Part shown: piece after piece, positions 31,786-41,031 of the stretch | Numbering within the stretch: the first letter of the stretch is position 1 | How the letters are laid out: each line of letters begins with the position of its first letter | From: CAYPHY01 sp964410625 | GTDB taxonomy: Bacteria > Chloroflexota > Anaerolineae > Promineifilales > Promineifilaceae | DNA: 64,000 nt | Reading direction: 5' to 3' | Assembly (NCBI GenBank): GCA_964410625.1 | Contig: CAYPHY010000024.1 | Span: 1-64,000 of the forward strand | Position numbers and translations under genes: made by a program | Notes under the pieces: generated by a model | Databases searched by the model: none | Told to the model about the DNA's origin: nothing | The model's input: the letters and a program-made list of their open reading frames with translations, nothing else

Positions 31786-33561
31786 ATGCTAAAGACACAT
31801 AACTGTGGCGAACTGCGGATCGCCAATGTCGGCGAAGAGGTGGTGCTGGCCGGGTGGGCGAACCGGCGGCGAGATATGGGTGGGGTGATCTTTATTGACC
31901 TGCGCGACCGCGAGGGGAAGACGCAGGTGGTGGTGGATTCTGGGCGGACGGCCGAAGGGTTTAAGGCGGCCGAACAAGTGCGCAACGAATACGTCCTCCA
32001 GGTGCGTGGGACGGTGGGGGCGCGGCCGAGTGGTCAGGAAAACCCCAATTTGCCAACGGGCGAGATTGAGGTGCTGGCCGATGAAGTCGTTGTGCTGAAT
32101 CCGGCCAAAACGACGCCCTTTATGGTGGATCGCGATGATAGTGTGGAGGAGAGCTTGCGGCTGCGTTACCGCTATCTCGACCTGCGCCGCGAACGGCTGC
32201 AACGCAATCTACTGTTGCGCCACAAGGCGATCAAGTACATCCGCGACTTTTTGGATGAGCGCGGCTTTATCGAGATTGAGACGCCGATTTTATTCAAAAG
32301 CACGCCGGAGGGGGCGCGGGACTATCTCGTTCCCAGCCGCGTCCATCCGGGCAAGTTTTACGCCCTGCCGCAAAGCCCGCAGCAGTTGAAGCAACTGTTG
32401 ATGGTCGCCGGGTATGAGCGTTACTTCCAGATCGCCCGTTGTTTCCGCGATGAGGATTTGCGCGCTGACCGCCAGCCGGAATTTACGCAACTTGATCTGG
32501 AGATGAGCTTTGTTGAGCGCGATGATATTTTGGACCTGGTGGAAGCGTTAATGGTGGGAATGGTAGAGGAAGTGAGTCTGGTTCCGCTGGCGCAAACCGC
32601 CTTTCCACGCCTGAGCTATGCCGAGGCGTTGGAACGTTTTGGCACCGACCGACCGGACATCCGCTATGGGATGGAGCTGACCAGCATCGCCGACATTGTC
32701 GCTACCAGCGCCTTTCGTGTCTTTGCGGAGAATGCGGCCGCTGGTAAGCCGGTGAAGGCGATTTGTGCCCCTGGGTGTGGCGACTATAGCCGCAAGCAGT
32801 TGAGCGATTTGGAAGATTTAGCGAAGGAGCAGGGGGCGAAGGGGTTGGCCTGGCTGGCAATCCATCCCGAAACGGAAGAGATTCGCGGCCCAATTGCCAA
32901 GTTCTTCACCGTTGACCAGTTGATCGCCATCACCGAGCGTTTGAATGCCGCCCCTGGCGACTTGATTTTGATCTCCAGCGACGAGAAGGCGATTGTCAAC
33001 AACGTCCTCCACACCCTACGCACGGAGATGGCGGCGCGGTTGGGCTATTCAGCGAAAAAGGAGCTGGCCTTCCTATGGGTGGTGGACTTCCCGCTGTTCG
33101 AGGAGGAGTTGGAGGATGGGCATTACGCCCCCAGCCACCATATGTTCACCGCCCCGCAGCGCGAGCATATCCCCTTGCTCGATAGTGACCCCGGCGCGGT
33201 GTTGAGCGAACAGTATGATCTGGTTTGCAATGGTTTTGAAGTGGCCGGGGGGAGTATTCGTATCCACGAACGGCCGCTACAGCGCAAGATCATGGAGCTG
33301 ATAGGCTTCTCCCTGGAGGAAGCGCGAGAGCAGTTCGGCCACTTGCTCGACGCCTTTGAATATGGCGCACCGCCGCATGGCGGTATTGCCCCCGGTATTG
33401 ACCGGCTGGTGGCGTTGATGGCCGGAGAACCGAATATCCGCGAGGTGATGGCCTTCCCCAAGACCGCCCAGGCGGCCGACCTGATGGCCGATGCGCCGTC
33501 GGAAGTCTTGCCGCGCCAACTGCAAGAACTACAGCTAGGAATTATGAGGGATGAAGGATGA
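31786..33561 (+). CDS. aspS: Aspartyl-tRNA synthetase
   Basis: A 591-residue bacterial-type class IIb synthetase that charges tRNA(Asp), perhaps also tRNA(Asn). It has the OB-fold anticodon domain (VLAGWANRRRDMGGVIFIDLRDREG), class II motif 2 (FRDEDLRADRQPEFTQLDLEMSF) and motif 3 (GIAPGIDRLVALM). The GAD insertion domain lies at about 290-420. The ATG at 31786 follows AGGTG; a TTG two codons upstream is less likely. The last codons (IMRDEG) run into a GGATGAAGG repeat. Confidence 0.97.
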   Translation: MLKTHNCGELRIANVGEEVVLAGWANRRRDMGGVIFIDLRDREGKTQVVVDSGRTAEGFKAAEQVRNEYVLQVRGTVGARPSGQENPNLPTGEIEVLADEVVVLNPAKTTPFMVDRDDSVEESLRLRYRYLDLRRERLQRNLLLRHKAIKYIRDFLDERGFIEIETPILFKSTPEGARDYLVPSRVHPGKFYALPQSPQQLKQLLMVAGYERYFQIARCFRDEDLRADRQPEFTQLDLEMSFVERDDILDLVEALMVGMVEEVSLVPLAQTAFPRLSYAEALERFGTDRPDIRYGMELTSIADIVATSAFRVFAENAAAGKPVKAICAPGCGDYSRKQLSDLEDLAKEQGAKGLAWLAIHPETEEIRGPIAKFFTVDQLIAITERLNAAPGDLILISSDEKAIVNNVLHTLRTEMAARLGYSAKKELAFLWVVDFPLFEEELEDGHYAPSHHMFTAPQREHIPLLDSDPGAVLSEQYDLVCNGFEVAGGSIRIHERPLQRKIMELIGFSLEEAREQFGHLLDAFEYGAPPHGGIAPGIDRLVALMAGEPNIREVMAFPKTAQAADLMADAPSEVLPRQLQELQLGIMRDEG

Positions 33562-33613
33562 GGGATGAAAACCTTTGCCTCACTTCATCCTTCATAATTC
33601 ATCCTTCATCCTT
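33545..33613. repeat. GGATGAAGG inverted repeat, family E
   Basis: GAGGGATGAAGGATGAGGGATG faces TTCATCCTTCATAATTCATCC. It covers the convergent ends of aspS and the NifU-N gene. Confidence 0.75.
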
Positions 33614-33892
33614 TTATAAGAAGAAGTCTTTCAGTGCGGCCGATACGTCGGCGATGATCACATGCCAATCGGCGTCGGGTTCGGGGGTGATATAGAGGTC
33701 GTTGCCGACCATCCGCAGTTTGGCAATGCCATAGACGGGGGCCAATGCCTGGGCGACGGGCGAACCTTCCTCTAACTCAGCGGCCGATTCGTACCACTCC
33801 TCCCCCTCTTCGGCCAGCAATAAATTGGTCAGGAAATGGATTTCACGGCCGTCGTCGCCGGTTTCAACGTCAATTTCGATATATTCGGACAT
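33614..33892 (-). CDS. Nfu/NifU N-terminal-like protein
   Basis: A 92-residue protein. The C-terminal half (SPVAQALAPVYGIAKLRMVG, then YITPEPDADWHVIIADVSAAL) matches the Nfu N-terminal domain (SPLA.ALF.I.GV ... DADW pattern). The C-terminal Fe-S Nfu domain with CxxC is missing, so it is a stand-alone N-domain. It might help Fe-S delivery, but the lack of a partner makes this weak. Confidence 0.7.
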   Translation of the reverse strand: MSEYIEIDVETGDDGREIHFLTNLLLAEEGEEWYESAAELEEGSPVAQALAPVYGIAKLRMVGNDLYITPEPDADWHVIIADVSAALKDFFL

Positions 33893-33904
33893 AAGAATAT
33901 TATA

Positions 33905-33973
33905 GCCATGATAGGGTATATTGGTATATTGGTGTACTTGACATAGTTAGACCAATATACCAATATACTACTA
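33905..33973. repeat. Inverted repeat, family G
   Basis: TATATTGGTATATTGGTGTA faces GACCAATATACCAATATACT and ACACC. Confidence 0.65.
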
Positions 33974-34003
33974 CACCTTTAAGAGCAGGAGATTAGGATA
34001 ACG

Positions 34004-34213
34004 ATGAGAAAACTCTTCAGTTTTATGGCCGGGGCTTTGTGTGGTTTATTGATTGGCGGGGTAGCGGCTTTGTTGCTGGCGCCGATGTCGGGCGAGGATT
34101 TGCGGACAACGGCCGAAAATCGCTGGGAGCTTTCACGTAGCGAGGCGCGCCGGGCGATGATTGAGCGTCGCCGCCAGTTAGAGGCGGAATTCCTGGCCGA
34201 CAAGCGGTTGTGA
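34004..34213 (+). CDS. YtxH-like small membrane protein
   Basis: A 69-residue protein. Residues 5-28 are a Gly/Ala/Leu membrane helix (FMAGALCGLLIGGVAALLLAP) followed by MSGEDLRTT and a charged amphipathic helix, the YtxH layout. YtxH-type proteins are general-stress or envelope proteins of unclear function. SD GAGCAGGAG lies upstream. Confidence 0.7.
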   Translation: MRKLFSFMAGALCGLLIGGVAALLLAPMSGEDLRTTAENRWELSRSEARRAMIERRRQLEAEFLADKRL

Positions 34214-34371
34214 TCCCGTCGATCGGCCGCCGGTTTATCGCCAGGTCAATAAGCGACGTCGGCTCAAACCGGCTTTTTCATCACGAGTTAAACGTGCTGC
34301 GATGTGGCATCATGAACAATGAAAATTCGAGTTAATTCGCGTAATTCGTTGCTATTTTCAGGACGGCGTCG
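34214..34371. other. Intergenic segment
   Basis: A 158-base gap with family C-like words (GAATTCGCGTAATTCGTTG type) at 34326-34352. No promoter or RNA gene was recognised. Confidence 0.3.
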
Positions 34372-36411
34372 TTATTCAATCTTGACCCAATAATCGGCTG
34401 TTCCCTCCACAAAGGGGGTCTGCGGCATCACCACCAGAACCCCACCCTCCGGCCCCAGTGTGACGGGCAGTTGCGCCCGGTTTAGTTCGTCCAGTGTCAC
34501 AGAAGTCACGACCGACGGTTCCCCTTCTTCGATCAGCCGCACGCTCCACCGTTGTGGCAGTTGCCATTCCGTTTGCACAAAGCCCTCGGCTTGCCAGCGG
34601 GGGCTTGTTGTCTGTAGGCCGGTAATTTGTAAATTGCTGAGGGCAAAACCAATGCTGGAGTTGTCGGCGTCGGTCAGCAACTGGAAGCGCAGGCGCAACG
34701 GCCGCCCGGCAAAACGGGCCAGGCTGATTGATTCGTGGACCCATTCGTTTGCTTGTCCGGCCGCTTCCGCGCTGCGGCCGCCAAAGGCGGGGCCGAATTC
34801 GCCGCTGACGGCTTGTTGGGGATAGAGCAGCGACCAGCTTTCGCCGCCGTCGGCCGAGGCGGAGAGATAAACGAAGTCCCAATCCGCTTCCAGATCATAC
34901 CAGGCGTCAAATTCGAGCACGGCGGTTGGCGCGTCATGCAGATCAATGTCGGCCGTTAACGTGGCGTGGCTGTTGTTTGTCCCTGGCGCGAACCATAGCG
35001 GGCCGTTACCTGGGGGCGGGGTGGTGGTCAGATCGGCCAGCGTATCACCGGCAAAGGTGATGGTTGCCGCGCCGCTGAAGTCGAGGTCAATATAGTGGAC
35101 GCCAAACTGGTTGGCGGCGGTGGTGGTCTCAAAGGGGAGTTGCCGCGCCCGGTTCTCCAGAAAGGGGCGGGACAAATCTATTGTCGTATAGCCATAAGCT
35201 GTACCCGCTGCCGGATCATCCAGATAGTTGGCGACAGCCCAATCAGCGGAAAAGGTTTCCAGAGTGAGGTCTGGACGATAACCGGCAAGGACGACGGCGA
35301 CGGCCGCCAGTCCATTGGCCGGGTGGCGGGTTAGCTCGGCCAACGCACGCGAGCCAAGCTGCTCCCATAGATAGAGCGTGTAGAGATAGGAGGCGGCATA
35401 GTGGGCGTGGACGGCCGCCTCATCATAGTTCCAGCGGTCCAGGCGAATGCCGGATTGTTGCAGATAGGGGGTTGTTTCGGCCGTGTCCAGCCCGGCGATC
35501 TTTTCCGCCAATTGGGAAAGCCCTTCGTTGAGCCACACTTCTTCGTTGCGGTCCAAATTCCATTGTATGAGGTGTTGCAGTTCGTGGGCCAGCGTGCCGT
35601 AATAGAGATCGCTGCCAACCTCCAGCCGCGACATATTGAGATAGATCATCTCCCGTTCGTTGGAGGAGAAGAAGAGCGAGGCGGGATACTGGTTGCTCTC
35701 GTCAAAGTAGCCCAACTCGACGACATCGGGCGCGCCGAGGTAGTGGAGGACATGGATATGCTCATCCTGGTCAATGCCGGGGCGTTGTTCCTGGCCGAAT
35801 GGTTCGTTGAGCAAGCTATAGATGGTGTCGAGTTGCGCGGCCGCTTCCGCCAACGCCTCACGGTCGGCCGCCAGCCCCACCTCCATCCAAAAATAGGCGT
35901 GGGTCGAGACGACAACCAGTTCCGCCTGGCGCGGGCCGTCTATGGTCATAAAGGATTGGCGTTCGCCCGGCAGAAGGGGAGCGGGGGTAGCCAGCGGCGT
36001 TGCTTCTGGCGGGGGCATGGGTGGGGATGGAAAGGAGCGAAATTGGGCGGCCGTTGCCAGATAGTCACGCCAGGGAAAGGTGGTGGTGAAGAAGCGCGTA
36101 TAGCCCAGTTCAGCCTGGGGGGGGATGGGGTTTTGTTCGATGGCGGCCGGCAGGTCGAACGGAGGTGCTTGGGGTGCGGCCGTTGGCGATGTAGCCGGGG
36201 CGGTGGTGGATGGTGGCGTACTTGGCGCAACTGCCATAGTTGCTGTCATCGTTGGCAAACTGGTAAGGGGCGCGGCCGTTGGCGATCCGTCGGGAAGCAG
36301 CCAAAACCAGGCCAGACTGGCGGCCAATATCATCACACCACTACACATCAGCAGCACGGCACACGCGCCCAACCAACGCCGGAGGCGAGTGGGCTTTTTT
36401 GGCTCATTCAT
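34372..36411 (-). CDS. Membrane-anchored zinc metallopeptidase with immune-inhibitor-A-like C-terminus
   Basis: A 679-residue exported protease. One N-terminal membrane helix (about 15-38) is followed by a Thr/Pro/Ala-rich linker (40-90). The catalytic zinc motif is HELQHLIQW with a downstream WLNEGLSQLAE, matching M30/M6-like gluzincins. From about residue 450 to 620 there is a beta-rich MAM-like domain (LEFDAWYDLEADWDFVYLSA, then GESWSLL and LRFQLLTD) of the type found in immune inhibitor A peptidases. It probably cuts proteins outside the cell. It stands alone on the minus strand. Confidence 0.8.
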   Translation of the reverse strand: MNEPKKPTRLRRWLGACAVLLMCSGVMILAASLAWFWLLPDGSPTAAPLTSLPTMTATMAVAPSTPPSTTAPATSPTAAPQAPPFDLPAAIEQNPIPPQAELGYTRFFTTTFPWRDYLATAAQFRSFPSPPMPPPEATPLATPAPLLPGERQSFMTIDGPRQAELVVVSTHAYFWMEVGLAADREALAEAAAQLDTIYSLLNEPFGQEQRPGIDQDEHIHVLHYLGAPDVVELGYFDESNQYPASLFFSSNEREMIYLNMSRLEVGSDLYYGTLAHELQHLIQWNLDRNEEVWLNEGLSQLAEKIAGLDTAETTPYLQQSGIRLDRWNYDEAAVHAHYAASYLYTLYLWEQLGSRALAELTRHPANGLAAVAVVLAGYRPDLTLETFSADWAVANYLDDPAAGTAYGYTTIDLSRPFLENRARQLPFETTTAANQFGVHYIDLDFSGAATITFAGDTLADLTTTPPPGNGPLWFAPGTNNSHATLTADIDLHDAPTAVLEFDAWYDLEADWDFVYLSASADGGESWSLLYPQQAVSGEFGPAFGGRSAEAAGQANEWVHESISLARFAGRPLRLRFQLLTDADNSSIGFALSNLQITGLQTTSPRWQAEGFVQTEWQLPQRWSVRLIEEGEPSVVTSVTLDELNRAQLPVTLGPEGGVLVVMPQTPFVEGTADYWVKIE

Positions 36412-36587
36412 CGTTAGAGATGATTATCCTGCAAATGCGGCATAAGTAAACACCGTTATCGTGGTCGGAAGCTGTTAATTTGTTACACTAAGTTGACCCA
36501 ATTTCCGCTGGAAACGCAACGGAACGGCGCGCGCCGTGTTTTGATATAGGGATTAAGAGAAACTAAATTAGAGGACTGAAGTGATAC

Positions 36588-37763
36588 ATGAGCGCCATGA
36601 AATATGCCCATATCGTAGGCTGGGGTAGCTATTTGCCGGAACGGGTGATGACCAACGATGAGTTGGCGCAGATGGTGAATACGACTAATGAGTGGATTTT
36701 CCAACGCACGGGCATCTTGGAGCGACGCATCGCGGCCGCGAATGAGACGACGGCTACGCTTGCTTTTGAAGCGGCCGCCCGCGCCCTGGCCGTCGCCGAT
36801 TTGCACCCCTCACAAGTGGAGTTGGTGATCGTTGCCACTTCCACGCCGGAATATATGTTCCCCTCGACTGCTGCGTTGGTGCAGGACTACCTGGGGGCGA
36901 TTCGCGCCGGGGCGTTTGATCTCAGCGCGGCCTGTTCTGGTTTTGTTTATGCGCTGAACATGGCTGCCCAGGCCATTGCCAGCGGCTCTGTGCGGAATGC
37001 GGTCGTCGTTGGCGCGGAAACGATGTCGCGGGTGATGGATTGGCAAGACCGCAGCACCTGTGTGCTGTTTGGCGATGGCGCGGGGGCGGTGGTGTTGAAG
37101 GGTTCGAGCATCCCCGGCGGGCTGCTGGCGGCGACGATGCGCTCCGATGGCTCTGGCGGGAATTTGCTCAGCCTCCCCGCGCTCTACCAGAACCCTATGC
37201 CGATGTTTGGGCCGGAGTTTTCGAGCAACGGCCACCACAAAAATACGGTGGACATGAACGGCCGCGAGGTCTATCGTTTTGCTGTCGGCGCGATTGTCTC
37301 TTCCGTCAACGATGTCTTGCACAAAGCAGGGCTGACGATTGACGATATTTCGCTGATCGTCCCCCACCAGGCGAATATCCGCATCATTGATACGGCGGCC
37401 AAGAAGTTGAAGATACCGGCGGAGAAGTTTTATATGAATGTGGAGCGGGCGGCGAATACCTCGGCCGCTTCTATTCCGATTGCGTTGTGCGAGGCGGTGG
37501 AGCGCGGCCGATTGCAGCCGGATGATAATGTGATGTTCATCGGCTTTGGCGGGGGGCTGACCTGGGCCTCGGCCGTTTTGAAGTGGGATGTGACGCCGCC
37601 AGAGATCTCCTTCCGCGACCGGGAATGGAAACGGGTGCGCTATATTGTCGCTCGCGGCCGTTCCCAGGCCCGCCGTATTCGCCGCCGTCTGGAAGCGGCC
37701 GTTACCGGTTCGCCCACCCCCAATGCGCGGCTGCGTGACGCGGAAAAGCCACCGGAGAATTAG
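36588..37763 (+). CDS. fabH: 3-oxoacyl-ACP synthase III with basic C-terminal tail
   Basis: A 391-residue KAS III that starts fatty-acid synthesis by joining acetyl-CoA (or another acyl-CoA) to malonyl-ACP. The triad is intact: Cys in LSAACSGFVYAL, His in VPHQANIRI, Asn in ERAANTSAAS. FGGGLTWAS near 325 is the family loop. The last 60 residues (REWKRVRYIVARGRSQARRI and on) are Arg-rich and absent from E. coli FabH. The start could also be the ATG three codons later. Confidence 0.93.
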   Translation: MSAMKYAHIVGWGSYLPERVMTNDELAQMVNTTNEWIFQRTGILERRIAAANETTATLAFEAAARALAVADLHPSQVELVIVATSTPEYMFPSTAALVQDYLGAIRAGAFDLSAACSGFVYALNMAAQAIASGSVRNAVVVGAETMSRVMDWQDRSTCVLFGDGAGAVVLKGSSIPGGLLAATMRSDGSGGNLLSLPALYQNPMPMFGPEFSSNGHHKNTVDMNGREVYRFAVGAIVSSVNDVLHKAGLTIDDISLIVPHQANIRIIDTAAKKLKIPAEKFYMNVERAANTSAASIPIALCEAVERGRLQPDDNVMFIGFGGGLTWASAVLKWDVTPPEISFRDREWKRVRYIVARGRSQARRIRRRLEAAVTGSPTPNARLRDAEKPPEN

Positions 37764-37790
37764 AGAATCAGACCGCCACCCCGAACTGGA

Positions 37791-38531
37791 TTATCGTTCT
37801 GTCGCCCGGATCACCTGTGCCAGCAACCCCGCCTCGTCAACGACCCCGCTGATGTGGTGGCGACCGTTGATGATGGTGTGGGGGAAGTGGCGAGCGGAGA
37901 AGCGCACGGCCGCCTCTGGAAAGGCATCGGCCATGATCAAAAAGGTACGGATGCGCGGGCAGGCGACGGCGAAGCCGAAGGCGTGTTTGGCAACGATGGC
38001 GGCCCCTTCTTCGGCGGCCGTTGCCAGAATTTCGATGGTGAGGTCTTGCTCTAGCCGCTGCTCAAGCTGGCGCAACTTGATGCGCGTCAGTGGCTCCAAC
38101 GTCTGTGCCTGGAAGGAAACGACCTGAATGGCGGCGATCAGCGATGTCATCTGATACCCTACCGGCAAACCAATTAACCGCACCCCGTAATCCACTCCAT
38201 TGACTTCAGCCGTGTGTTCCACCCTACCACTCTCCAATTCTCTACTTTCTAATCTCCAATCTCCAATCTCCTCTGCCTCCTCCACCCGCCCAAAGACCCC
38301 AATCACCGGATAGTAGGGATAGTTCTCGCGCCGGGGATGGAGTTGGAAATGGAGCATGGCGAATTCATCGGTCAACGTCCGGCAAAGGCGAACGGCTTCC
38401 CGTTCGGCCAGGCTGGCGGCCGGATCGGCCCATAAGGAGAGGGTGACGGGGGTGGGTAGTCGCTCAAAAAAGGAGGGCAACTCTGCCCAGGTGGCAGCAT
38501 CGAATGGATTGTCGCTTGGTGAGGGTGTCAT
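37791..38531 (-). CDS. Thioredoxin-fold protein (AhpF/PDO N-terminal-like) with repeat insertion
   Basis: A 246-residue protein. Two halves recall the double thioredoxin fold of AhpF/protein-disulfide-oxidoreductase-like proteins: LPTPVTLSLWADPA, a cis-Pro-like PHTIINGRHHISGVVDEAGLL at the end. No CxxC motif is present (the only nearby cysteine is in VACPRIR), so classic redox activity is doubtful. Residues around 95-110 (WRLESRELESGR) are encoded by a family F repeat inserted in frame. The ATG at 38531 begins the conserved part. Confidence 0.55.
   Translation of the reverse strand: MTPSPSDNPFDAATWAELPSFFERLPTPVTLSLWADPAASLAEREAVRLCRTLTDEFAMLHFQLHPRRENYPYYPVIGVFGRVEEAEEIGDWRLESRELESGRVEHTAEVNGVDYGVRLIGLPVGYQMTSLIAAIQVVSFQAQTLEPLTRIKLRQLEQRLEQDLTIEILATAAEEGAAIVAKHAFGFAVACPRIRTFLIMADAFPEAAVRFSARHFPHTIINGRHHISGVVDEAGLLAQVIRATER
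38224..38271. repeat. Family F repeat inside a coding sequence
   Basis: CTCTCCAATTCTCTACTTTC and TAATCTCCAATCTCCAATCTCC, the same low-complexity units seen between genes, lie in frame in the thioredoxin-fold gene and encode WRLESRELESG. Confidence 0.75.
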
Positions 38532-38592
38532 ATAGGGGGATTGTAACCCGTTTTGGTGGTTTGTAGAAGCGGTTTTGGGTGTGGTGAATTTA

Positions 38593-38730
38593 TTTAACGC
38601 AGAGGTGCAGAGGCGCAGAGGAGACATGGGTGCGCTCTGTGCTTCTGCGTTTTTCATTTGTGGGACTTACGCATTTTGACACGAATTTTTGCCTTCTATT
38701 TTCGTGAAATTCGTGTTATTCGTGTCGAAA
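38593..38730. repeat. Two intergenic inverted repeats (families A and C)
   Basis: ACGCAGAGGTGCAGAGGCGC faces GCTCTGTGCTTCTGCGT (38597-38652). Then GACACGAATTTTTGCC and TTTTCGTGAAATTCGTGTTA (38678-38724). Confidence 0.65.
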
Positions 38731-38781
38731 AATTATTTGTTTGCGCAAATCCTCATTTAGTTTAGTCAAGCGAATTGGCAG

Positions 38782-39324
38782 CTAAGAATCAATGGCATCT
38801 GCCAGCGACTGGAAGGCCAGGTCTACATTCTCACCCGTTTTGGCACTGGTCAGCAGGTAGTCGAGATTCAAATCGGCCGCGATTCGCGCCAACTCCGCCT
38901 GGTTGGCCGAGGCCTGGCGATAGTGGAGCAGGTCGCTTTTGTTGCCGATGAGAATAATGGCCGCCTCTGGGCTGCTTTCCCACAACTGGTAGGCGTAGTG
39001 TCGCAGCAGGGGCAGACTGTCGGCACGAGATAGATCGCAAAGGATCAAGGCCCCGGCCGCGCCGCGCAGATAGAGCGTCTCCGAACGGCTGAAATCTTCC
39101 CCTCCGGCCAGGTCCCAAACAATCAGGCGCAGTTCATACCCGGCTCGCAAAATGGACTTTTGCGAAAGGGTGACACCAATCGTGGTCAGGTACTTCTCAT
39201 CAAATATGCCGTGGACATAGCGCCGGACGAGGCTGGTTTTGCCAACGGCAAAGTCGCCTAGCAGGCATATTTTTTTGCGAATAATGGTCGTTGTCGGCGT
39301 AAATTCTCTTTCCAATATGTTCAA
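38782..39324 (-). CDS. Rab/Ras-like small GTPase
   Basis: A 180-residue prokaryotic Rab-like GTPase with a full set of motifs: G1 GDFAVGKTS, G2 TTIGVT, G3 WDLAGGE (Gln of DxxGQ replaced by Gly), G4 NKSD, G5 TSAK. The missing catalytic Gln, as in some Rab and MglA relatives, suggests that a partner supplies GTPase activation. The start is a TTG at 39324; no ATG fits. It is the last gene of an operon with a membrane roadblock-like protein and a coiled-coil protein. Confidence 0.92.
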   Translation of the reverse strand: MNILEREFTPTTTIIRKKICLLGDFAVGKTSLVRRYVHGIFDEKYLTTIGVTLSQKSILRAGYELRLIVWDLAGGEDFSRSETLYLRGAAGALILCDLSRADSLPLLRHYAYQLWESSPEAAIILIGNKSDLLHYRQASANQAELARIAADLNLDYLLTSAKTGENVDLAFQSLADAIDS

Positions 39325-39374
39325 CGTAGCTCTTGTCCTTAGAACGCGATTGTTGGTGACTGCGGCAATGGCGT

Positions 39375-41015
39375 CTATGGTGGCCCAACGGCCGCACCCG
39401 GTGTGACAATTTCCGGCGGTATCGGACCAGGATTGCTAATCCATTCCCCAGGTATCCAACCACGCAGGGGGCGGTCTGGCCCCTGCCAGGTCACTTCCAC
39501 CCACCAATCAAATGCGGCCACAATCGTCACCGGCGTATCGGGCGGAATGGCGACAAAAGGCGTCTCCTGTAGATCAGGGCGGCTCCGCGCCCACACGGGG
39601 CGAATGATCAGGATCTCCGGCGTGGGTGTTGGCGTGGTTGTGGCTAAGGGAGTTGGGGTGGGTGTTGCTGTGGGCAACGTCGTCGCGGTGGGTGATGGCG
39701 TATGAGTGGGCGACGCAGTTGATGTTGGCGACGGCGTGACTGTTGCGGTTGGCGACAGGGTCATGGTTGCAGTAGGCTGTTGGGTCATCGTCGGTGTTGG
39801 CGTGGCGGTGGCAAAAACGACCGGCCAGGCGCTCCAGATAAAGTATGAAAGAAAGCACGCGGCGCCGGTCAGAATGAAAAGCGAAGCGGCCCCGCCACCA
39901 ATTAACCATTTCTGATCGCGGTTGAGCGGCCGTGGCTTTGCGCCTTCGGCCGTTTCCAGGCTGATTTGCATCAACTCACCGGCCAATTGTTCGACCCGGT
40001 GCTGGATTGGTTCTAACGTTCGCGTATCGCCAGCAAAGGCTTGCAATAACCCACCATGGCGAGCGTGAAGCTGGGTGACGAAACGCCAGAGATGGCCGCG
40101 AAAACCGGTGGACTCGATGCCGGTGATGACGACGGCGAGATAGGCATGGCGGCCGTTCTGCACAATAATGCGCCGGCCGCCATGTTGGATCTCGTCCAAC
40201 TCATCAAATGTTTCGCTTTGTCCAAATGAGTCGCGCATAAAGTCACGAATGGCGGTCAACATCCCGCCAATTTGATCCGACTCCAGCCTATTGGTTCCGG
40301 CATGGGCCATCAGCAAGCCGGAGCCGGGTTGGATCAAAAAGATTTCCTGGACTGTAAAGGATAGTGATTCGCGCAGCGTCAGCTCGGAAGCTGACACCCC
40401 GCGCAGCCGGGCCAAAAGACGGCGTAGCGAACCAACTGGGCCAAAGGTGGAGCGCAACCGGGCATCAATCGTCCGCTGCAACTCGCGCAGTGTCTCGGTG
40501 ATGAAGCGTTGGGCGGTTTCGCCGATGATTGGGTAGAGCGCCTCGACCAGCTCTTTGCGCGATTCGCGCATTTGCACCTGCATCGCTTCACCCAAGACGG
40601 GGCCGATGCTTTCCACCAGCTCAACGCGGGAGTGGCGGGTCTGGGCGCGGATCGCCCCGGCCAATACCGGCCCAATTGCCTCGGCCATTTCCTCCGGCGC
40701 ATCAGCGACACGCCCAGCAATGATCTCGTCTATGGTATGGGTGATCCGCGTTTCTAAGGCGCGGCCGTCTGCTTGTAAACGTTCGTCTAATTCATCCAGC
40801 GCCTGGAGTATTCGCTGGACGTGTTGATCTTCGCGCAAGGCCAGGCTTTCTAACTCCGCCCGCATGGCCTGGATTTGCGCCTGTAGATTCTCGCGCTGCT
40901 GCTCAAGCTGCCGGATGCGCTCTCGCTCCGGCCCCAGCAAGATGGCACGGATGGAGGCAAAGGCAGGATCGCTGCTGTGAGCGGCCTGTTCGGCCGCTGA
41001 AGTCCCCCGATTCAT
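39375..41015 (-). CDS. Membrane protein with coiled coil, roadblock-like domain and extracellular SH3-like domain
   Basis: A 546-residue protein. Residues 30-80 form a coiled coil. Residues 108-180 hold three copies of an EAIGPVLAGAI-like helix repeat, as in cyanobacterial OmpA-type proteins. Residues about 215-300 (LSFTVQEIFLIQPGSGLLMA ... RRIIVQNGRHAYLAVVITG) look like a roadblock/LC7 domain, the usual GTPase partner (MglB-like). One membrane helix (372-398) follows, then a Thr/Pro-rich stalk and an SH3-like domain (about 470-535, TPVTIVAAFDWWVEVTWQG). The cytoplasmic part likely controls the GTPase encoded next. The start is placed after the upstream stop. Confidence 0.75.
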   Translation of the reverse strand: MNRGTSAAEQAAHSSDPAFASIRAILLGPERERIRQLEQQRENLQAQIQAMRAELESLALREDQHVQRILQALDELDERLQADGRALETRITHTIDEIIAGRVADAPEEMAEAIGPVLAGAIRAQTRHSRVELVESIGPVLGEAMQVQMRESRKELVEALYPIIGETAQRFITETLRELQRTIDARLRSTFGPVGSLRRLLARLRGVSASELTLRESLSFTVQEIFLIQPGSGLLMAHAGTNRLESDQIGGMLTAIRDFMRDSFGQSETFDELDEIQHGGRRIIVQNGRHAYLAVVITGIESTGFRGHLWRFVTQLHARHGGLLQAFAGDTRTLEPIQHRVEQLAGELMQISLETAEGAKPRPLNRDQKWLIGGGAASLFILTGAACFLSYFIWSAWPVVFATATPTPTMTQQPTATMTLSPTATVTPSPTSTASPTHTPSPTATTLPTATPTPTPLATTTPTPTPEILIIRPVWARSRPDLQETPFVAIPPDTPVTIVAAFDWWVEVTWQGPDRPLRGWIPGEWISNPGPIPPEIVTPGAAVGPP

Positions 41016-41031
41016 AACAGCTGTGGCCTGG

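Noticed and set aside
35401..36417. Plus-strand frame of 338 codons
   Set aside because: It is the antisense of the metallopeptidase gene, which has a clear HExxH motif.
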